From NCBI GenBank assembly GCA_002692965.1, contig NZNC01000015.1, positions 372,001 to 436,000 on the forward strand: a DNA stretch of 64,000 nt, in the 5' to 3' direction. The position numbers and the translations under genes were made by a program. This DNA is from Haliea sp. (GTDB lineage: Bacteria; Pseudomonadota; Gammaproteobacteria; Pseudomonadales; Halieaceae). Shown here one piece after another: positions 16,707-27,019 of this stretch. Positions within the stretch are counted from its first letter, which is position 1, and each line of letters begins with the position of its first letter. Below the pieces are notes generated by a model that saw only the letters and a program-made list of their open reading frames with translations, ran no database searches and was not told the origin of the DNA.

Positions 16707-18116
16707 TTACTCCTCCTCGCTGGCCGAGGGCGGCTCCGGCGCTTCCAGGGACTCGTCGAGGCGGTAGACGTCCTCGGGGCTGAGCAGGCCCGCCTGCTCC
16801 TTCAGGCGCAGGGTATTGGTGATGTAGTCGTAGCGCGCGTTGGCATAGTCCCGGCGCGCCGCGAACAGGGTGTTCTGGGCATTCAGTACGTCCACCACGT
16901 TGCGGGTGCCGACTTCATAGCCGGCCTGGGTGGCATCCAGGGCGCTCTTCGAGGAGACAATCGCCTGTTCACGGGCCGCGACCCGTGAAACGTCCGAGAC
17001 CACGGTCATGTGCAGTGAGCGGGTGTTGGTGACGGTATTGCGGGTCAGGTTGATGCGGTTTTCCCGCGCCGCGATGAATTCCTGGGCCGCCTTGCGCCGG
17101 TTGGCGCTGACCGCACCGCCGCTGAACAGGGGAATATCCACGCGGATCTGCCACTGGTCCTGCTCGGTGGTGTTGTCGGGGACGGTGTCGAAGGCAGTGG
17201 CCGGACGACGGGTCAGGGTACCCTCGGTGTCGTAGTCGGACATCGACACGCTGCCGCTGACCCTGGGAGCGTGCTCCATGCGGTTGGCCTGGGCCAGCTG
17301 GCGGGAAACTTCCTCGGCGTGGCGGGCGGCCTGCAGATTGAAATTGTTTTCCAGGGCAAACTCGACCCAGGCGGCGCGGTCATTGGGCGCTGGCAGCTTG
17401 ACCTCGAAGTCATCCTGCAGCACGTCGAGGTTGCTGTGCTCCTGCCCGGTCAGCACCGAGAGGCGCTCGAGGGCGACGGAAACGCTGTTTTCGTCGGTGA
17501 TCCGGTTGACCTGGGCCAGGTCGTAGGCGGCCTGAGCCTCGTAGACATCGGTGATGGCGATCAGGCCCACCTCAAAACGCTGGCGGGTCTGCTCCAGCTG
17601 GCGTTCCAGGGCGCGCTCCTGCGCCTGGGAAGCGGAGAGAATTTCCTGGGCCCTCAGTACGGCCAGGTAGGCCTCAACGACGCGCAGGATCAGGTTCTGC
17701 TGGTTGGCGGCGAAGGTCGCTTCCGCCTGCTTGCTGAATTCCTTGCCGGACTGGAAAGTGAACCAGGCCGGCAGGTCGAACAGGGCCTGGTTCAGCGAGA
17801 TCTGATAGCCGTCCCGGGTGGTGTCGGTGTTGGTGCGGGTCTGGATGACGGTGATGTCCTCCTCCACCGCGAAACTTTCCCCAGTCACATCCTGGTCGGT
17901 GTCGGTGTAGTCCCAGGTGGCATTGACCTGGGGCAACAGGGCCGCCCGGCTCAGTTTTTCAGTCTCCAGGTTGGCCTTGTACTGGGCCTGTTCCGCCTTG
18001 AGCTGGGCGTCGTTGGTCAGGGCCAGTTCGTAGATATCGCGCAGTGACGCGGCGTGTGAGGTGGCCACAGTACTGGCCAGGGCCAGCGCAAGCAGCGTGA
18101 CGCGAATGCCTTTCAT
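16707..18116 (-). CDS. tolC: TolC-family outer membrane efflux/secretion channel
   Basis: Trimeric outer-membrane channel and periplasmic tunnel used by RND/ABC/MFS efflux pumps and type I secretion. The 469-residue precursor has a clear signal peptide (MKGIRVTLLALALASTVATSHA, cleavage near residue 23) followed by SLRDIYELALTNDAQLKAEQ, the usual TolC opening, and two internal OEP repeats. A short acidic tail ends the protein. The gene is divergent from yqiB–cpdA–parE, the same arrangement as in E. coli, which supports orthology with TolC rather than a paralogue. A reverse-strand promoter is likely around 18195-18222 (TTGCAT, 17 nt, CACTAT). Confidence 0.94.
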   Translation of the reverse strand: MKGIRVTLLALALASTVATSHAASLRDIYELALTNDAQLKAEQAQYKANLETEKLSRAALLPQVNATWDYTDTDQDVTGESFAVEEDITVIQTRTNTDTTRDGYQISLNQALFDLPAWFTFQSGKEFSKQAEATFAANQQNLILRVVEAYLAVLRAQEILSASQAQERALERQLEQTRQRFEVGLIAITDVYEAQAAYDLAQVNRITDENSVSVALERLSVLTGQEHSNLDVLQDDFEVKLPAPNDRAAWVEFALENNFNLQAARHAEEVSRQLAQANRMEHAPRVSGSVSMSDYDTEGTLTRRPATAFDTVPDNTTEQDQWQIRVDIPLFSGGAVSANRRKAAQEFIAARENRINLTRNTVTNTRSLHMTVVSDVSRVAAREQAIVSSKSALDATQAGYEVGTRNVVDVLNAQNTLFAARRDYANARYDYITNTLRLKEQAGLLSPEDVYRLDESLEAPEPPSASEEE

Positions 18117-18295
18117 CGGTTTTCCTCAAATGCGGGACGGCGTCGAGTTTAGTAGCCCGGACGGGGGTTGCGCATGCATGATGCCAGACCAATAGTGTAA
18201 TTTAACCGCGGAAAATGCAAAGCGGGGTGATACACTCGGCGGTTCTGCGCGGTCATCCGCCAGATTTTTGCAGATGCAGATACAGGTAACGACAG

Positions 18296-18751
18296 ATGGT
18301 GGTATCCCGGGCTGCCAGACGCCCCCACACGATAGACCTGGTGCGCTTGCACGCCCTGTGCGAGGCAAACTACGCGCGTCTGCTGCGCCTGTTCCCCGAC
18401 TATCAGCAGTGCAATCAGCGCGAATTTGAGGTCTCCGGAGCCAGGGTGCGGCTGGAGGTTCTCGAGCGCAACCGCTACACCACCTTCTTCCGCCTGCTGC
18501 AGTCCCACGGCGAGGCCCGCTGGCTGGGCAGCCTGGATGTCGAGCTGCGCGCCTATCACGATGCGCGCATGCTGGAGGTGAATCGCTTCCAGTCCCGCCG
18601 CAGCGTGCGCGGCCGCTATCCCTACCCCAACGCGGAGATGTTCCAGGAGGACGAAAAACTCCAGCAGAACCTGTTCCTCGCCGAGTGGCTGGAGCACTGT
18701 CTGGCCAACGGACGGACGCCCGCGACGGGCGTCGGCTTTTCCCTGGCTTGA
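18296..18751 (+). CDS. yqiB: DUF1249 family protein (YqiB-like)
   Basis: Small cytoplasmic protein of unknown function, 151 residues, matching the DUF1249 family in length and in the core motifs DLVRLHALCEANYARLLRL, LDVELRAYHDARMLEV and RYPYPNAEMFQEDEKLQ. It is recognised as much by position as by sequence: between tolC and cpdA, as in E. coli. The E. coli neighbour nudF (ADP-ribose pyrophosphatase), which separates tolC and yqiB there, is absent. The stop lies 11 nt before cpdA. Confidence 0.9.
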   Translation: MVVSRAARRPHTIDLVRLHALCEANYARLLRLFPDYQQCNQREFEVSGARVRLEVLERNRYTTFFRLLQSHGEARWLGSLDVELRAYHDARMLEVNRFQSRRSVRGRYPYPNAEMFQEDEKLQQNLFLAEWLEHCLANGRTPATGVGFSLA

Positions 18752-18762
18752 GCCTGTAGCGC

Positions 18763-19602
18763 ATGCCCGGCGTGGAGCATCGCATTTATCGAGTCACTCC
18801 GTCGGGGCACCCGGCGCGCCTGTTGCAGATCACCGATACCCACCTGGGCGAGCGCCCCGGAACCCCCCTGCTAGGGGTGGATACCGATCGCTCCCTGCGG
18901 GCCGTGCTCGAGCAGTCACTGGCCGCTCACACGGGACTGGATGCTCTCCTGGCCACCGGCGATCTGGCCGACCACGGCAGCCTGCCTGCCTACCGTCGCC
19001 TCCGGGAATACCTGGATCCCACCGGCGTGCCCCACTTCTGGCTGCCCGGCAATCACGATGACCGTGCCCTGATGGCTTCCGTGGACCCCGCCGGTGAGCT
19101 GATGGTGAATGATCTGCGCCTGGGCCGCTGGCAGGTGATCCTGCTGGATTCCCAGGTCCCGGGAGAAATCGGCGGGCAGCTGGGAGAGGCGCAGCTGGAC
19201 CTGCTGCGGCGGGCGCTGGAAGCCGGCGGGCGCGAGGACCTTCACGCATTGATCTGTCTGCACCACCACCCGGTGCCCATCGGCTGTGACTGGCTGGATC
19301 AGCAGCAGGTCAGCGATGCCGATGCCCTGTTCGCCCTGCTGGCCGGGTTCCCCCTGGCCCGGGCCCTGCTTTGGGGCCATGTTCACCAGCCCCTGGATCG
19401 CGACTACCGCCGATTGCGGCTGCTGGCCACGCCCTCCACCTGCGTGCAGTTTGCCCCGGGGAGTCCGAACTTCCAGGCGGACACACTGCCGCCGGGCTAT
19501 CGCTGGCTGCATCTCTACGACGACGGGCGGCTGGAGACTGCCGTGGAGCGGGTACACGGCGTGCATTTTTCGGTCGATCTGCAGCAGAAGGGTTATCTCT
19601 AG
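18763..19602 (+). CDS. cpdA: 3',5'-cyclic AMP phosphodiesterase
   Basis: Calcineurin-like metallophosphoesterase that hydrolyses cAMP and so sets CRP activity. The 279-residue product shows all family metal ligands in order: QITDTHLGE near 23-31, LLATGDLADHGS near 63-74, WLPGNHDDRA near 90-99, CLHHHPVPIG near 165-174 and LLWGHVHQP near 203-211. The order yqiB–cpdA–parE is conserved in gammaproteobacteria. The small esterase gene yqiA, normally between cpdA and parE, is missing here. Confidence 0.94.
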   Translation: MPGVEHRIYRVTPSGHPARLLQITDTHLGERPGTPLLGVDTDRSLRAVLEQSLAAHTGLDALLATGDLADHGSLPAYRRLREYLDPTGVPHFWLPGNHDDRALMASVDPAGELMVNDLRLGRWQVILLDSQVPGEIGGQLGEAQLDLLRRALEAGGREDLHALICLHHHPVPIGCDWLDQQQVSDADALFALLAGFPLARALLWGHVHQPLDRDYRRLRLLATPSTCVQFAPGSPNFQADTLPPGYRWLHLYDDGRLETAVERVHGVHFSVDLQQKGYL

Positions 19603-19612
19603 GGCCTGCTCT

Positions 19613-19627
19613 CCCGAACCCTTCGGG
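19613..19627. terminator. Small hairpin after cpdA
   Basis: CCCGAA and TTCGGG form a 6-bp stem with a 3-nt loop, 10 nt after the cpdA stop. No T-run follows, so termination is only a possibility. Confidence 0.3.
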
Positions 19628-19631
19628 CTGA

Positions 19632-21602
<1,971 letters not shown>

Positions 21603-21618
21603 CGCGGCCAGATACCGC

Positions 21619-22515
21619 CTACAATACCGCCAGTACCCGCTCCCGGTACTCCCGCAGGAAGCGACGCAGACTGTCCAGGTCCTCGCCGCCGGACTCGAAG
21701 CTGGCGGCAATCAGGCGCGTGGCCCCGGCATCCCGGTAGGCGCGGATCAGTTCGAGATCAAAGGTGCCCTGTGGGTCATAACTGCCGGGCCAGATGGTGA
21801 CGGGGAAAGGGTCGGGCAGTGTCCTGCCGGCGTCGCGGGCGCTTTGGTGCAGAGTCTGCATGCGCCGGGCCAGGTCATCCGGGGAAATCACGTAGGGATA
21901 GAAACCGTCGCCGCGCGCCCCGGCGCGTCGGGCGGCGGCCTCGGAGCTGCCGCCGATCAACAGGGGTACGCCATCCGCCTGTGCGGGCTTGGTGTCGCAA
22001 TACACCTTTTCAAAGCTGACGAACTCCCCCCGGAAGGTGGCTGGATCATCCCGCCACAGGCAGCGCATGGCATCCAGCAGCTCGTCCAGCCGGCGACCCC
22101 GGTCGCGGTAGGGCACGCCCACCGCCTCGTATTCCTCTTTTTGCCAGCCAATGCCGATGCCGGCGATCAGCCGCCCGCCGGAGAGGGCATCCAGTGTGGC
22201 CAGACGCTTGGCCAGCACCGCGGCACTGTGCTGCGGGCCGATCAACACGCCGGTCCCCAGGCGCAGCTGTTCGGTCCAGGCCGCGGCGAAACTCAGCCAG
22301 TGCAGCGGGTCGGGCATCTGGGTGGTGGGGGCGATGGGCGCTCGGCCGTCATCGGAATAGTCGTAGCGGGGTTCGTAGTCCTCCGCCATGACCACGTGTT
22401 CCGGCATCCACACCGATTCCACGTCCTCGGCTTCCAGCAGTTGCACGCAAGCCTTCGCCCAGGTCGGGTCAGTGGTCATGCGCCGGTCGCAGTGGGGTAT
22501 GATGCCGAAATCCAT
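21619..22515 (-). CDS. LLM-class (luciferase-like) flavin/F420-dependent oxidoreductase
   Basis: A 298-residue TIM-barrel oxidoreductase of the bacterial-luciferase superfamily, most like the TIGR03619 group. Motifs seen: WMPEHVVMAEDY near 35-46, LRLGTGVLIGPQHS near 85-98, LSGGRLIAGIGIGWQKEEYEAVGV near 112-135 and PLLIGGSSEAAARRAGARGDGFYPY near 190-214. These match proteins usually annotated F420-dependent, but FMN use cannot be excluded, and gammaproteobacteria often lack F420. It is divergent from the DUF924 gene, with a long inverted repeat between them. Two further LLM proteins occur at 26147-27010 and 56477-57505. Confidence 0.86.
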   Translation of the reverse strand: MDFGIIPHCDRRMTTDPTWAKACVQLLEAEDVESVWMPEHVVMAEDYEPRYDYSDDGRAPIAPTTQMPDPLHWLSFAAAWTEQLRLGTGVLIGPQHSAAVLAKRLATLDALSGGRLIAGIGIGWQKEEYEAVGVPYRDRGRRLDELLDAMRCLWRDDPATFRGEFVSFEKVYCDTKPAQADGVPLLIGGSSEAAARRAGARGDGFYPYVISPDDLARRMQTLHQSARDAGRTLPDPFPVTIWPGSYDPQGTFDLELIRAYRDAGATRLIAASFESGGEDLDSLRRFLREYRERVLAVL

Positions 22516-22546
22516 GGGTGCTCCCGGGTGTCCGTACGCTGCCGTT

Positions 22547-22574
22547 GACCTGCAGGCACACTATAGTGCAGGTC
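22547..22574. promoter_or_regulatory. 28-bp inverted repeat in a divergent intergenic region
   Basis: Perfect 8-bp arms GACCTGCA (22547-22554) and TGCAGGTC (22567-22574) with a 12-nt spacer. The spacer contains most of a second, offset palindrome, CACTATAGTG (22559-22568), including a TATAGT that could serve as a -10 in either direction. Probable operator for the LLM gene, the DUF924 gene or both. Confidence 0.5.
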
Positions 22575-22648
22575 TGTGTGCGACGCACGGCGCCGGGGGC
22601 GTCAAGGCCGCAGGCACCCCGTTTGACACCGGCACAGGAGGACCACAT

Positions 22649-23185
22649 ATGCAGCAGGAGGTTCTGGGCTTCTGGTTCGAGGAGCTGGAGCCGGCGATGT
22701 GGTGGCGCAAGGACCCCGATCTGGACGCTGCCATGGCCCGGCGCTTTGGCGATACTCTGGCGCGGGGTGTGCGTGGTGAACTGTGCGACTGGCGCGACAC
22801 GGCCCGGGGTCGGCTGGCGGAAATCCTTGTGCTGGACCAGTTCTCCCGCAATATTCACCGCGACACCCCCGCGGCCTTTGCCCAGGACCCGATGGCCCTG
22901 GTGCTGGCCCAGGAGGCAATCCGGGCGGGCGCGCCAGAGCATCTCTCGCCGATTCAGCGCAGCTTTCTCTACATGCCCTACATGCACAGTGAAAGCCCGT
23001 TGATCCACCAGCGCGCCGAAGTGCTGTTCCGTGACAATGGCCTCGAGGAGAATTACCGTTTCGAGCTGCGCCACAAGGAAATCATCGACCGTTTTGGCCG
23101 CTATCCCCACCGCAATGCTATTCTGGGCCGGGAGTCGACGCCCGAGGAGCTGGCCTTCCTCGAGCAACCGGGCTCCCGCTTCTGA
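22649..23185 (+). CDS. DUF924 family protein
   Basis: Cytoplasmic helical protein of 178 residues belonging to DUF924 (COG3803), a TPR-like family of unknown function widespread in proteobacteria. Family motifs: VLGFWFEELEPAMWWRKDPDLD near the N-terminus, LAEILVLDQFSRNIHRDTPAAFAQD near 58-80, RSFLYMPYMHSES near 105-117 and HKEIIDRFGRYPHRNAILGR near 142-161. The frame is open far upstream, but ATG 22649 is chosen because AGGAGG precedes it by 7 nt and the family N-terminus begins there. It is followed 26 nt later by an MscS-type channel gene. Confidence 0.92.
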   Translation: MQQEVLGFWFEELEPAMWWRKDPDLDAAMARRFGDTLARGVRGELCDWRDTARGRLAEILVLDQFSRNIHRDTPAAFAQDPMALVLAQEAIRAGAPEHLSPIQRSFLYMPYMHSESPLIHQRAEVLFRDNGLEENYRFELRHKEIIDRFGRYPHRNAILGRESTPEELAFLEQPGSRF

Positions 23186-23211
23186 AGCCCTGCCGGAGAT
23201 TGGGTGCCGCC

Positions 23212-24186
23212 ATGTCGATGTTCTCGCGCCTGCTGTGCTTGCTGACGCTCGTCCTGTCTGTACCGGTTCTGGCCCAGGATGGCCTGGCAGCCGGCAGCGG
23301 TGCGGCGGCGCTGCTGGAGGAAATCCGCCGGGACGCGGGCTCCATGCTGTCCTCCGATACCCTGCTGCGGCTGATGATCAATACTCTGGTGCTGTTCGTC
23401 GCGGTGAGCCTGCTGCGTGCTGCCACGGCGCGCTTCATTACCCGCACCGTGGCGTCCCACGAGTTGCGTCGCCGCTGGCTGGTGAATTCCCGCAACGGGT
23501 TACTGTTGCTGCTGTTGCTGGGCCTGGTGATGATCTGGGCCGACGAATTGCGCGCCCTGGCCCTGTCGATAGTCGCCATCGCAGTGGCCTTCGTGGTGGC
23601 CACCAAGGAGCTGATCCTCTGCGTTATTGGCTCGGCGCTCAAGACCGGGTCCGGCGCCTTCAGTCTGGGTGATCGCATTCAGATCAAGGACTTCCGCGGC
23701 GATGTGATCGATCAGCACCTACTGGTGACCACAATCCTGGAGGTGGGGCCCGGCAAGCTGACCCACCAGCGCACCGGCCGCAAGATCGTGATTCCCAACG
23801 CCCTGTTCGTCGCAGAACCGGTAATCAATGAGAGCTTTACCCACGAATTCGTCTACCACGTGTTCACCGTGCCCTTCAAACGCGAGGACGACTGGCAGGC
23901 CGCCAGCGAAGCCTTCCTGGCCTCGGCCCAGCGACACTGTGCCGGCTACCTGGACCAGGCCCGCCGGCACATGCAGCGGGTCAATGTGAAAAGCGGTCTG
24001 GAAACTCCGTCGGTGGAGCCGCGGGTCACCCTGCAGGTGCCCACGGCCGGTGAAGTGCACCTGATCGTGCGCCTGCCGGCCCGCGCCGGCGAGCGCGGCT
24101 ACATCGAGCAGTCGATCCTGGCCGAGGTGCTCTCGGGGCAGGATTTCAGCAGTAAAACTCCCGAGCGTACTTGCGAAACTGATTGA
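23212..24186 (+). CDS. MscS-family mechanosensitive channel with signal-like N-terminus
   Basis: A 324-residue MscS relative. The N-terminus MSMFSRLLCLLTLVLSVPVLAQD looks like a signal peptide or first helix. Further hydrophobic segments follow near 55-70, 95-110 and 115-135, then KTGSGAFSLGDRIQIKDFRGDVI (beta domain) and TGRKIVIPNALFVAEPV. The pore helix is less glycine-rich than in MscS proper, so gating properties may differ. ATG 23212 is chosen over an in-frame TTG at 23200 because a GGAGA lies at a better distance and the leader is intact. The 3' end overlaps the Rieske gene on the other strand by 41 bp. Confidence 0.85.
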   Translation: MSMFSRLLCLLTLVLSVPVLAQDGLAAGSGAAALLEEIRRDAGSMLSSDTLLRLMINTLVLFVAVSLLRAATARFITRTVASHELRRRWLVNSRNGLLLLLLLGLVMIWADELRALALSIVAIAVAFVVATKELILCVIGSALKTGSGAFSLGDRIQIKDFRGDVIDQHLLVTTILEVGPGKLTHQRTGRKIVIPNALFVAEPVINESFTHEFVYHVFTVPFKREDDWQAASEAFLASAQRHCAGYLDQARRHMQRVNVKSGLETPSVEPRVTLQVPTAGEVHLIVRLPARAGERGYIEQSILAEVLSGQDFSSKTPERTCETD

Positions 24187-25132
24187 TCGGCCCGTCGCCC
24201 GCGCAGAGTCGGGGTTGCTCGATGTGCTTCTTGTAGTTCAGTACCCGGTAATCCTGCTCGCTTTCAAATACGAAGCGCTCCGCGAAGGCTTTGCCGATGG
24301 CCTGGGTCATCTCTGCGGAGCCGGTTTCGCGCACATAGAGGTAGCTGTGCTTGAAGAAACGCTCGCGGTCAATCGGCGTGTAGGAGTGCAGGAAGCGGGT
24401 ATCGAAGGCCTCCCCGACGAAGCGCTGTGCGAGCAGGGAAATACCGGTGAAGTGCATCTCCATTGAGGTCATGGCGACGTCGGTATTCTCCGGGTCCGTG
24501 CGGTAGTTGACGCGCATGCCGTAGGGGGTGCGCTCCACGCCGGTGACCTCGGGTACGCTGGCGGAGCGGTGCAGCTGCTCGATATGCGCGGTGTCGAAGA
24601 GGTTTTCCAGCATGTCCCGGAAGGGAGCCGTGGACACCCCGCTCATGGTGGTGAACAGGGTCCATGCGCCCGGATCGTCGCCAATGTCCGAGGCAAAGGG
24701 CTCGAACTCCGCCGGCTTGCCCTCGGGGTGGTACCAGATCAGGACCATGCCATCGATTTCCCGGGTCTCGTAGACCTTGAGACCCACCGGGCTGGGCGGC
24801 AAGTCCGAGTAGGGAATGTGCACGCACTGGCCACTGGCGGCGTCGAAGTTCCACTTGTGGAAGGGGCAGATGATGCGGCCGTCTTCGATCGCACCGTCGT
24901 GGGAGGCCAGGTGGGCACCCAGGTGGGGGCAGTAGGCATCGGCGACCCGCGCCTCCCCGTCGGCGCCGCGGAAGGCAATCAGTTCCTCGTCCAGGCAGCT
25001 CAGTGACGCCAGCTTGCCCGCCTCCAGCTCACCGCTGTCGGCAACCCGATACCAGCCCTTGGGGAAGCCCTGGTCCGGGGTGCGGCGGGACATGGGCGCG
25101 GGGGAAAGATCGGCGTGAATCAGTGATTGCAT
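24146..25132 (-). CDS. Rieske non-heme iron oxygenase, KshA/steroid-type terminal oxygenase
   Basis: A 328-residue terminal oxygenase. The N-terminal Rieske domain binds a 2Fe-2S cluster through CPHLGAH (Cys68, His70) and CPFHKW (Cys89, His92). The catalytic domain has the mononuclear-iron motif NLFDTAHIEQLH with His183 and His188. Overall layout and the GWYRVADSGELEAGKL opening resemble 3-ketosteroid 9-alpha-hydroxylase and cholesterol desaturase-type oxygenases rather than dioxygenase alpha subunits with beta partners. It needs a separate reductase, not found nearby. It stands alone, overlapping the MscS gene tail to tail, with a perfect palindrome 50 nt before its start. Substrate unknown. 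Confidence 0.85.
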   Translation of the reverse strand: MQSLIHADLSPAPMSRRTPDQGFPKGWYRVADSGELEAGKLASLSCLDEELIAFRGADGEARVADAYCPHLGAHLASHDGAIEDGRIICPFHKWNFDAASGQCVHIPYSDLPPSPVGLKVYETREIDGMVLIWYHPEGKPAEFEPFASDIGDDPGAWTLFTTMSGVSTAPFRDMLENLFDTAHIEQLHRSASVPEVTGVERTPYGMRVNYRTDPENTDVAMTSMEMHFTGISLLAQRFVGEAFDTRFLHSYTPIDRERFFKHSYLYVRETGSAEMTQAIGKAFAERFVFESEQDYRVLNYKKHIEQPRLCAGDGPINQFRKYAREFYC

Positions 25133-25181
25133 GGTGGGCGTACTCCCTGACTGTTGTTATGACAGGAAGCATGCACGACTG

Positions 25182-25197
25182 TTGCACATTTGTGCAA
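25182..25197. promoter_or_regulatory. Perfect 16-bp palindrome upstream of the Rieske oxygenase gene
   Basis: TTGCACATTTGTGCAA: 7-bp arms TTGCACA/TGTGCAA around TT. It sits 50-65 nt before the oxygenase start, where it would overlap or flank the -35 region. Likely binding site of a dimeric regulator; the outward TTGCAC could itself be read as a -35. Confidence 0.5.
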
Positions 25198-25289
25198 ACC
25201 CGGGAGATGACAAATCGTTCATTCAGCTCCGCGCGGGGCCGCGGGTGGGGTGTGCGGGCACAGATGGGGTGATCTCCCTGCCCCGGGCT

Positions 25290-25976
25290 TCAGTGCAGGC
25301 AGCACTTGCGAAAGGGTTTGCCACTGCCGCAGGGGCAGGGCCGGTCCAGCTCGCCGCTGCCGGGTTCGGCGGTGGCGGTCCCCGGTCCCGGTGGTCGCTC
25401 CGGATTGGCCGTGGAGCGGGTGCCGTGGAAGTGTCGGTAGAGCGCGACGGCGGCGGGGGCAATATCCTCCACGGCCAGCAGATAGTGCTCCTCGCTCATG
25501 GCCTGGATGCGCTCCGCGCCCTCCTCGGAGCCGAACAGCCGGATCAGGTCCAGGTGCCCCTGTTCCTGCGTGGGCAGGGTTGGCCACTGGCCCAGGTCCA
25601 CGCCGCGCAGGTAGCCATAGCACCAGTCCTCGACCACCAGGTAGTCGCCCTGCTCGTCCTCGGCCTGCTGGAAGATCGGCTGAATTTCGACGTTTTCCCG
25701 CGCCAGTCGATCGACGATGTCGTTCAGGTGACGAAAAATCAGCGTCATCAGGTCCTGCAGGGGCGTCTCCCCGGGCCAGGGCAGACCCTCTTGCCGGTGG
25801 CCCCAGAGCTCCGGCAGCCACAGGCTGGCCGGGACCAGGTCCGGGGCCGAGGCCAGCGCGGTGAGAAAACCATCCAGTTCCGACAGGCCGAGAATGCCCG
25901 CTTCGCTGCCGTATTCCAGCAGCTGGTCGTCCATGAATGTCAGCTCTTCATCACTCAGGGGGCCGTCCTGCGACAC
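25290..25976 (-). CDS. UPF0149/YecA-family protein with C-terminal SEC-C zinc motif
   Basis: A 228-residue protein in two parts. Residues 1-180 are the helical YecA/UPF0149 domain (LSELDGFLTALASAPDLVPAS and VEDWCYGYLRGVDL are characteristic). After a Pro/Gly-rich linker, the C-terminus CPCGSGKPFRKCCLH is a SEC-C zinc-binding motif like that at the end of SecA. YecA-type proteins associate with SecA or ribosomes in E. coli; a similar role is inferred. It is divergent from the LLM gene at 26147, across a 170-bp region in which I see only a 10-bp palindrome (26048-26057). Confidence 0.9.
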   Translation of the reverse strand: MSQDGPLSDEELTFMDDQLLEYGSEAGILGLSELDGFLTALASAPDLVPASLWLPELWGHRQEGLPWPGETPLQDLMTLIFRHLNDIVDRLARENVEIQPIFQQAEDEQGDYLVVEDWCYGYLRGVDLGQWPTLPTQEQGHLDLIRLFGSEEGAERIQAMSEEHYLLAVEDIAPAAVALYRHFHGTRSTANPERPPGPGTATAEPGSGELDRPCPCGSGKPFRKCCLH

Positions 25977-26146
25977 CGCTACCTCTCGTCTCCGTGGGCC
26001 GGTTTTCCGGGCCGCTCACCTTAGCAGACTCCGGGGGATGGATATATCGACCGGTCGCGGGTTTTTGCCCGGTTGGCGGGCAGCGCTGAAGGCGGACTGC
26101 TATGGTGCCCGCTCCGGTTTTGTTTGGGCAATGTCGAGGAGAGACA

Positions 26147-27010
26147 ATGGAGTATTGGCTGGCCTGGTTCCACGAGGGCAACGACCAGGTGAAGGAGGTG
26201 GCGCGGGCCGCCGAGCAGATGGGCTACGCCGGGATTGCGGTATCCGACCACGTGGCGATCCCCCGGGACTACACCTCCGTGCATCCCTCGGGCCAACGCC
26301 ACATTCACGCCCACACCCGCTTTCCCGATCCGATGATCACCATTGCCAGCATGGCGGCGGTCACCGAGCAGCTGCGCTTCATGACCTATGTCTATGTGCT
26401 GACCATGCGCGAGCCCTTCAGCGCCGCCAAGCAGGCGGCGACCCTGGCGATGCAGACCGACAACCGCTTCGTCTTCGGCATCGGTGCCGGCTGGTGCGAG
26501 GACGAGATTGCCCTGCTCGGGCACAACCCCCGCAACCGCGGCAAGCGCATGGACGCCATGCTGGAAGTGATGCGCGATTTCTGGGACGACGGCATGGCCG
26601 AGGCGGACAACGACTTCTACCGCTTCCCGCCCACTGGCCAGTTCCCGGTGCCGGGCAAGGTGCCGGTGTGGATCGGCGGCAAATCCCCTGCCGCCCTGCG
26701 CCGGGCCGCGCGCTCCGACGGCTGGATGGGCATGAGCTACCCGATGGAAGAGATCCGCGAGTTGCTGGACAAGCTCAACGCCGAGCGCCGCAAGGTAGAG
26801 GACGAGCAGGGCCCCTCGCCCTTTGGCCGTTTCGTCATGCCGATGGCCGAACCGGAGCCGGGGGTCTACCATCAGCTGGAGGACTGGGGGATCGACGGCA
26901 CCGTGGCGATGGCCTGGACCGTGGACGACCCCGCCTTCCATCCCCTGGAGGCCAAACTGGAAGCGATGGAGCGTTTTGCCGACCGCTTCATCCGTCCGCA
27001 ACAGCGCTGA
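26147..27010 (+). CDS. LLM-class flavin/F420-dependent oxidoreductase, TIGR03619-like
   Basis: A 287-residue TIM-barrel of the luciferase superfamily. Motifs: MGYAGIAVSDHVAIPRDY near 25-42, QLRFMTYVYVLTMREPF near 80-96, DNRFVFGIGAGWCEDEIALLG near 105-125 and VPVWIGGKSPAALRRAARSDGWMG near 170-193. ATG 26147 is chosen because GAGGAGAG lies 5-12 nt before it; the longer frame has no such site. It heads a forward operon with a phosphotransferase (9-nt gap) and an alpha/beta hydrolase, a grouping commonly seen in lipid or steroid catabolic loci. Cofactor (F420 or FMN) and substrate are unknown. Confidence 0.87.
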   Translation: MEYWLAWFHEGNDQVKEVARAAEQMGYAGIAVSDHVAIPRDYTSVHPSGQRHIHAHTRFPDPMITIASMAAVTEQLRFMTYVYVLTMREPFSAAKQAATLAMQTDNRFVFGIGAGWCEDEIALLGHNPRNRGKRMDAMLEVMRDFWDDGMAEADNDFYRFPPTGQFPVPGKVPVWIGGKSPAALRRAARSDGWMGMSYPMEEIRELLDKLNAERRKVEDEQGPSPFGRFVMPMAEPEPGVYHQLEDWGIDGTVAMAWTVDDPAFHPLEAKLEAMERFADRFIRPQQR

Positions 27011-27019
27011 GGACCGCCC

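Noticed and set aside
26048-26057. CGACCGGTCG palindrome between the YecA-like and LLM genes
   Set aside because: A 10-bp GC-rich palindrome is expected by chance in this composition; kept only as a mention.
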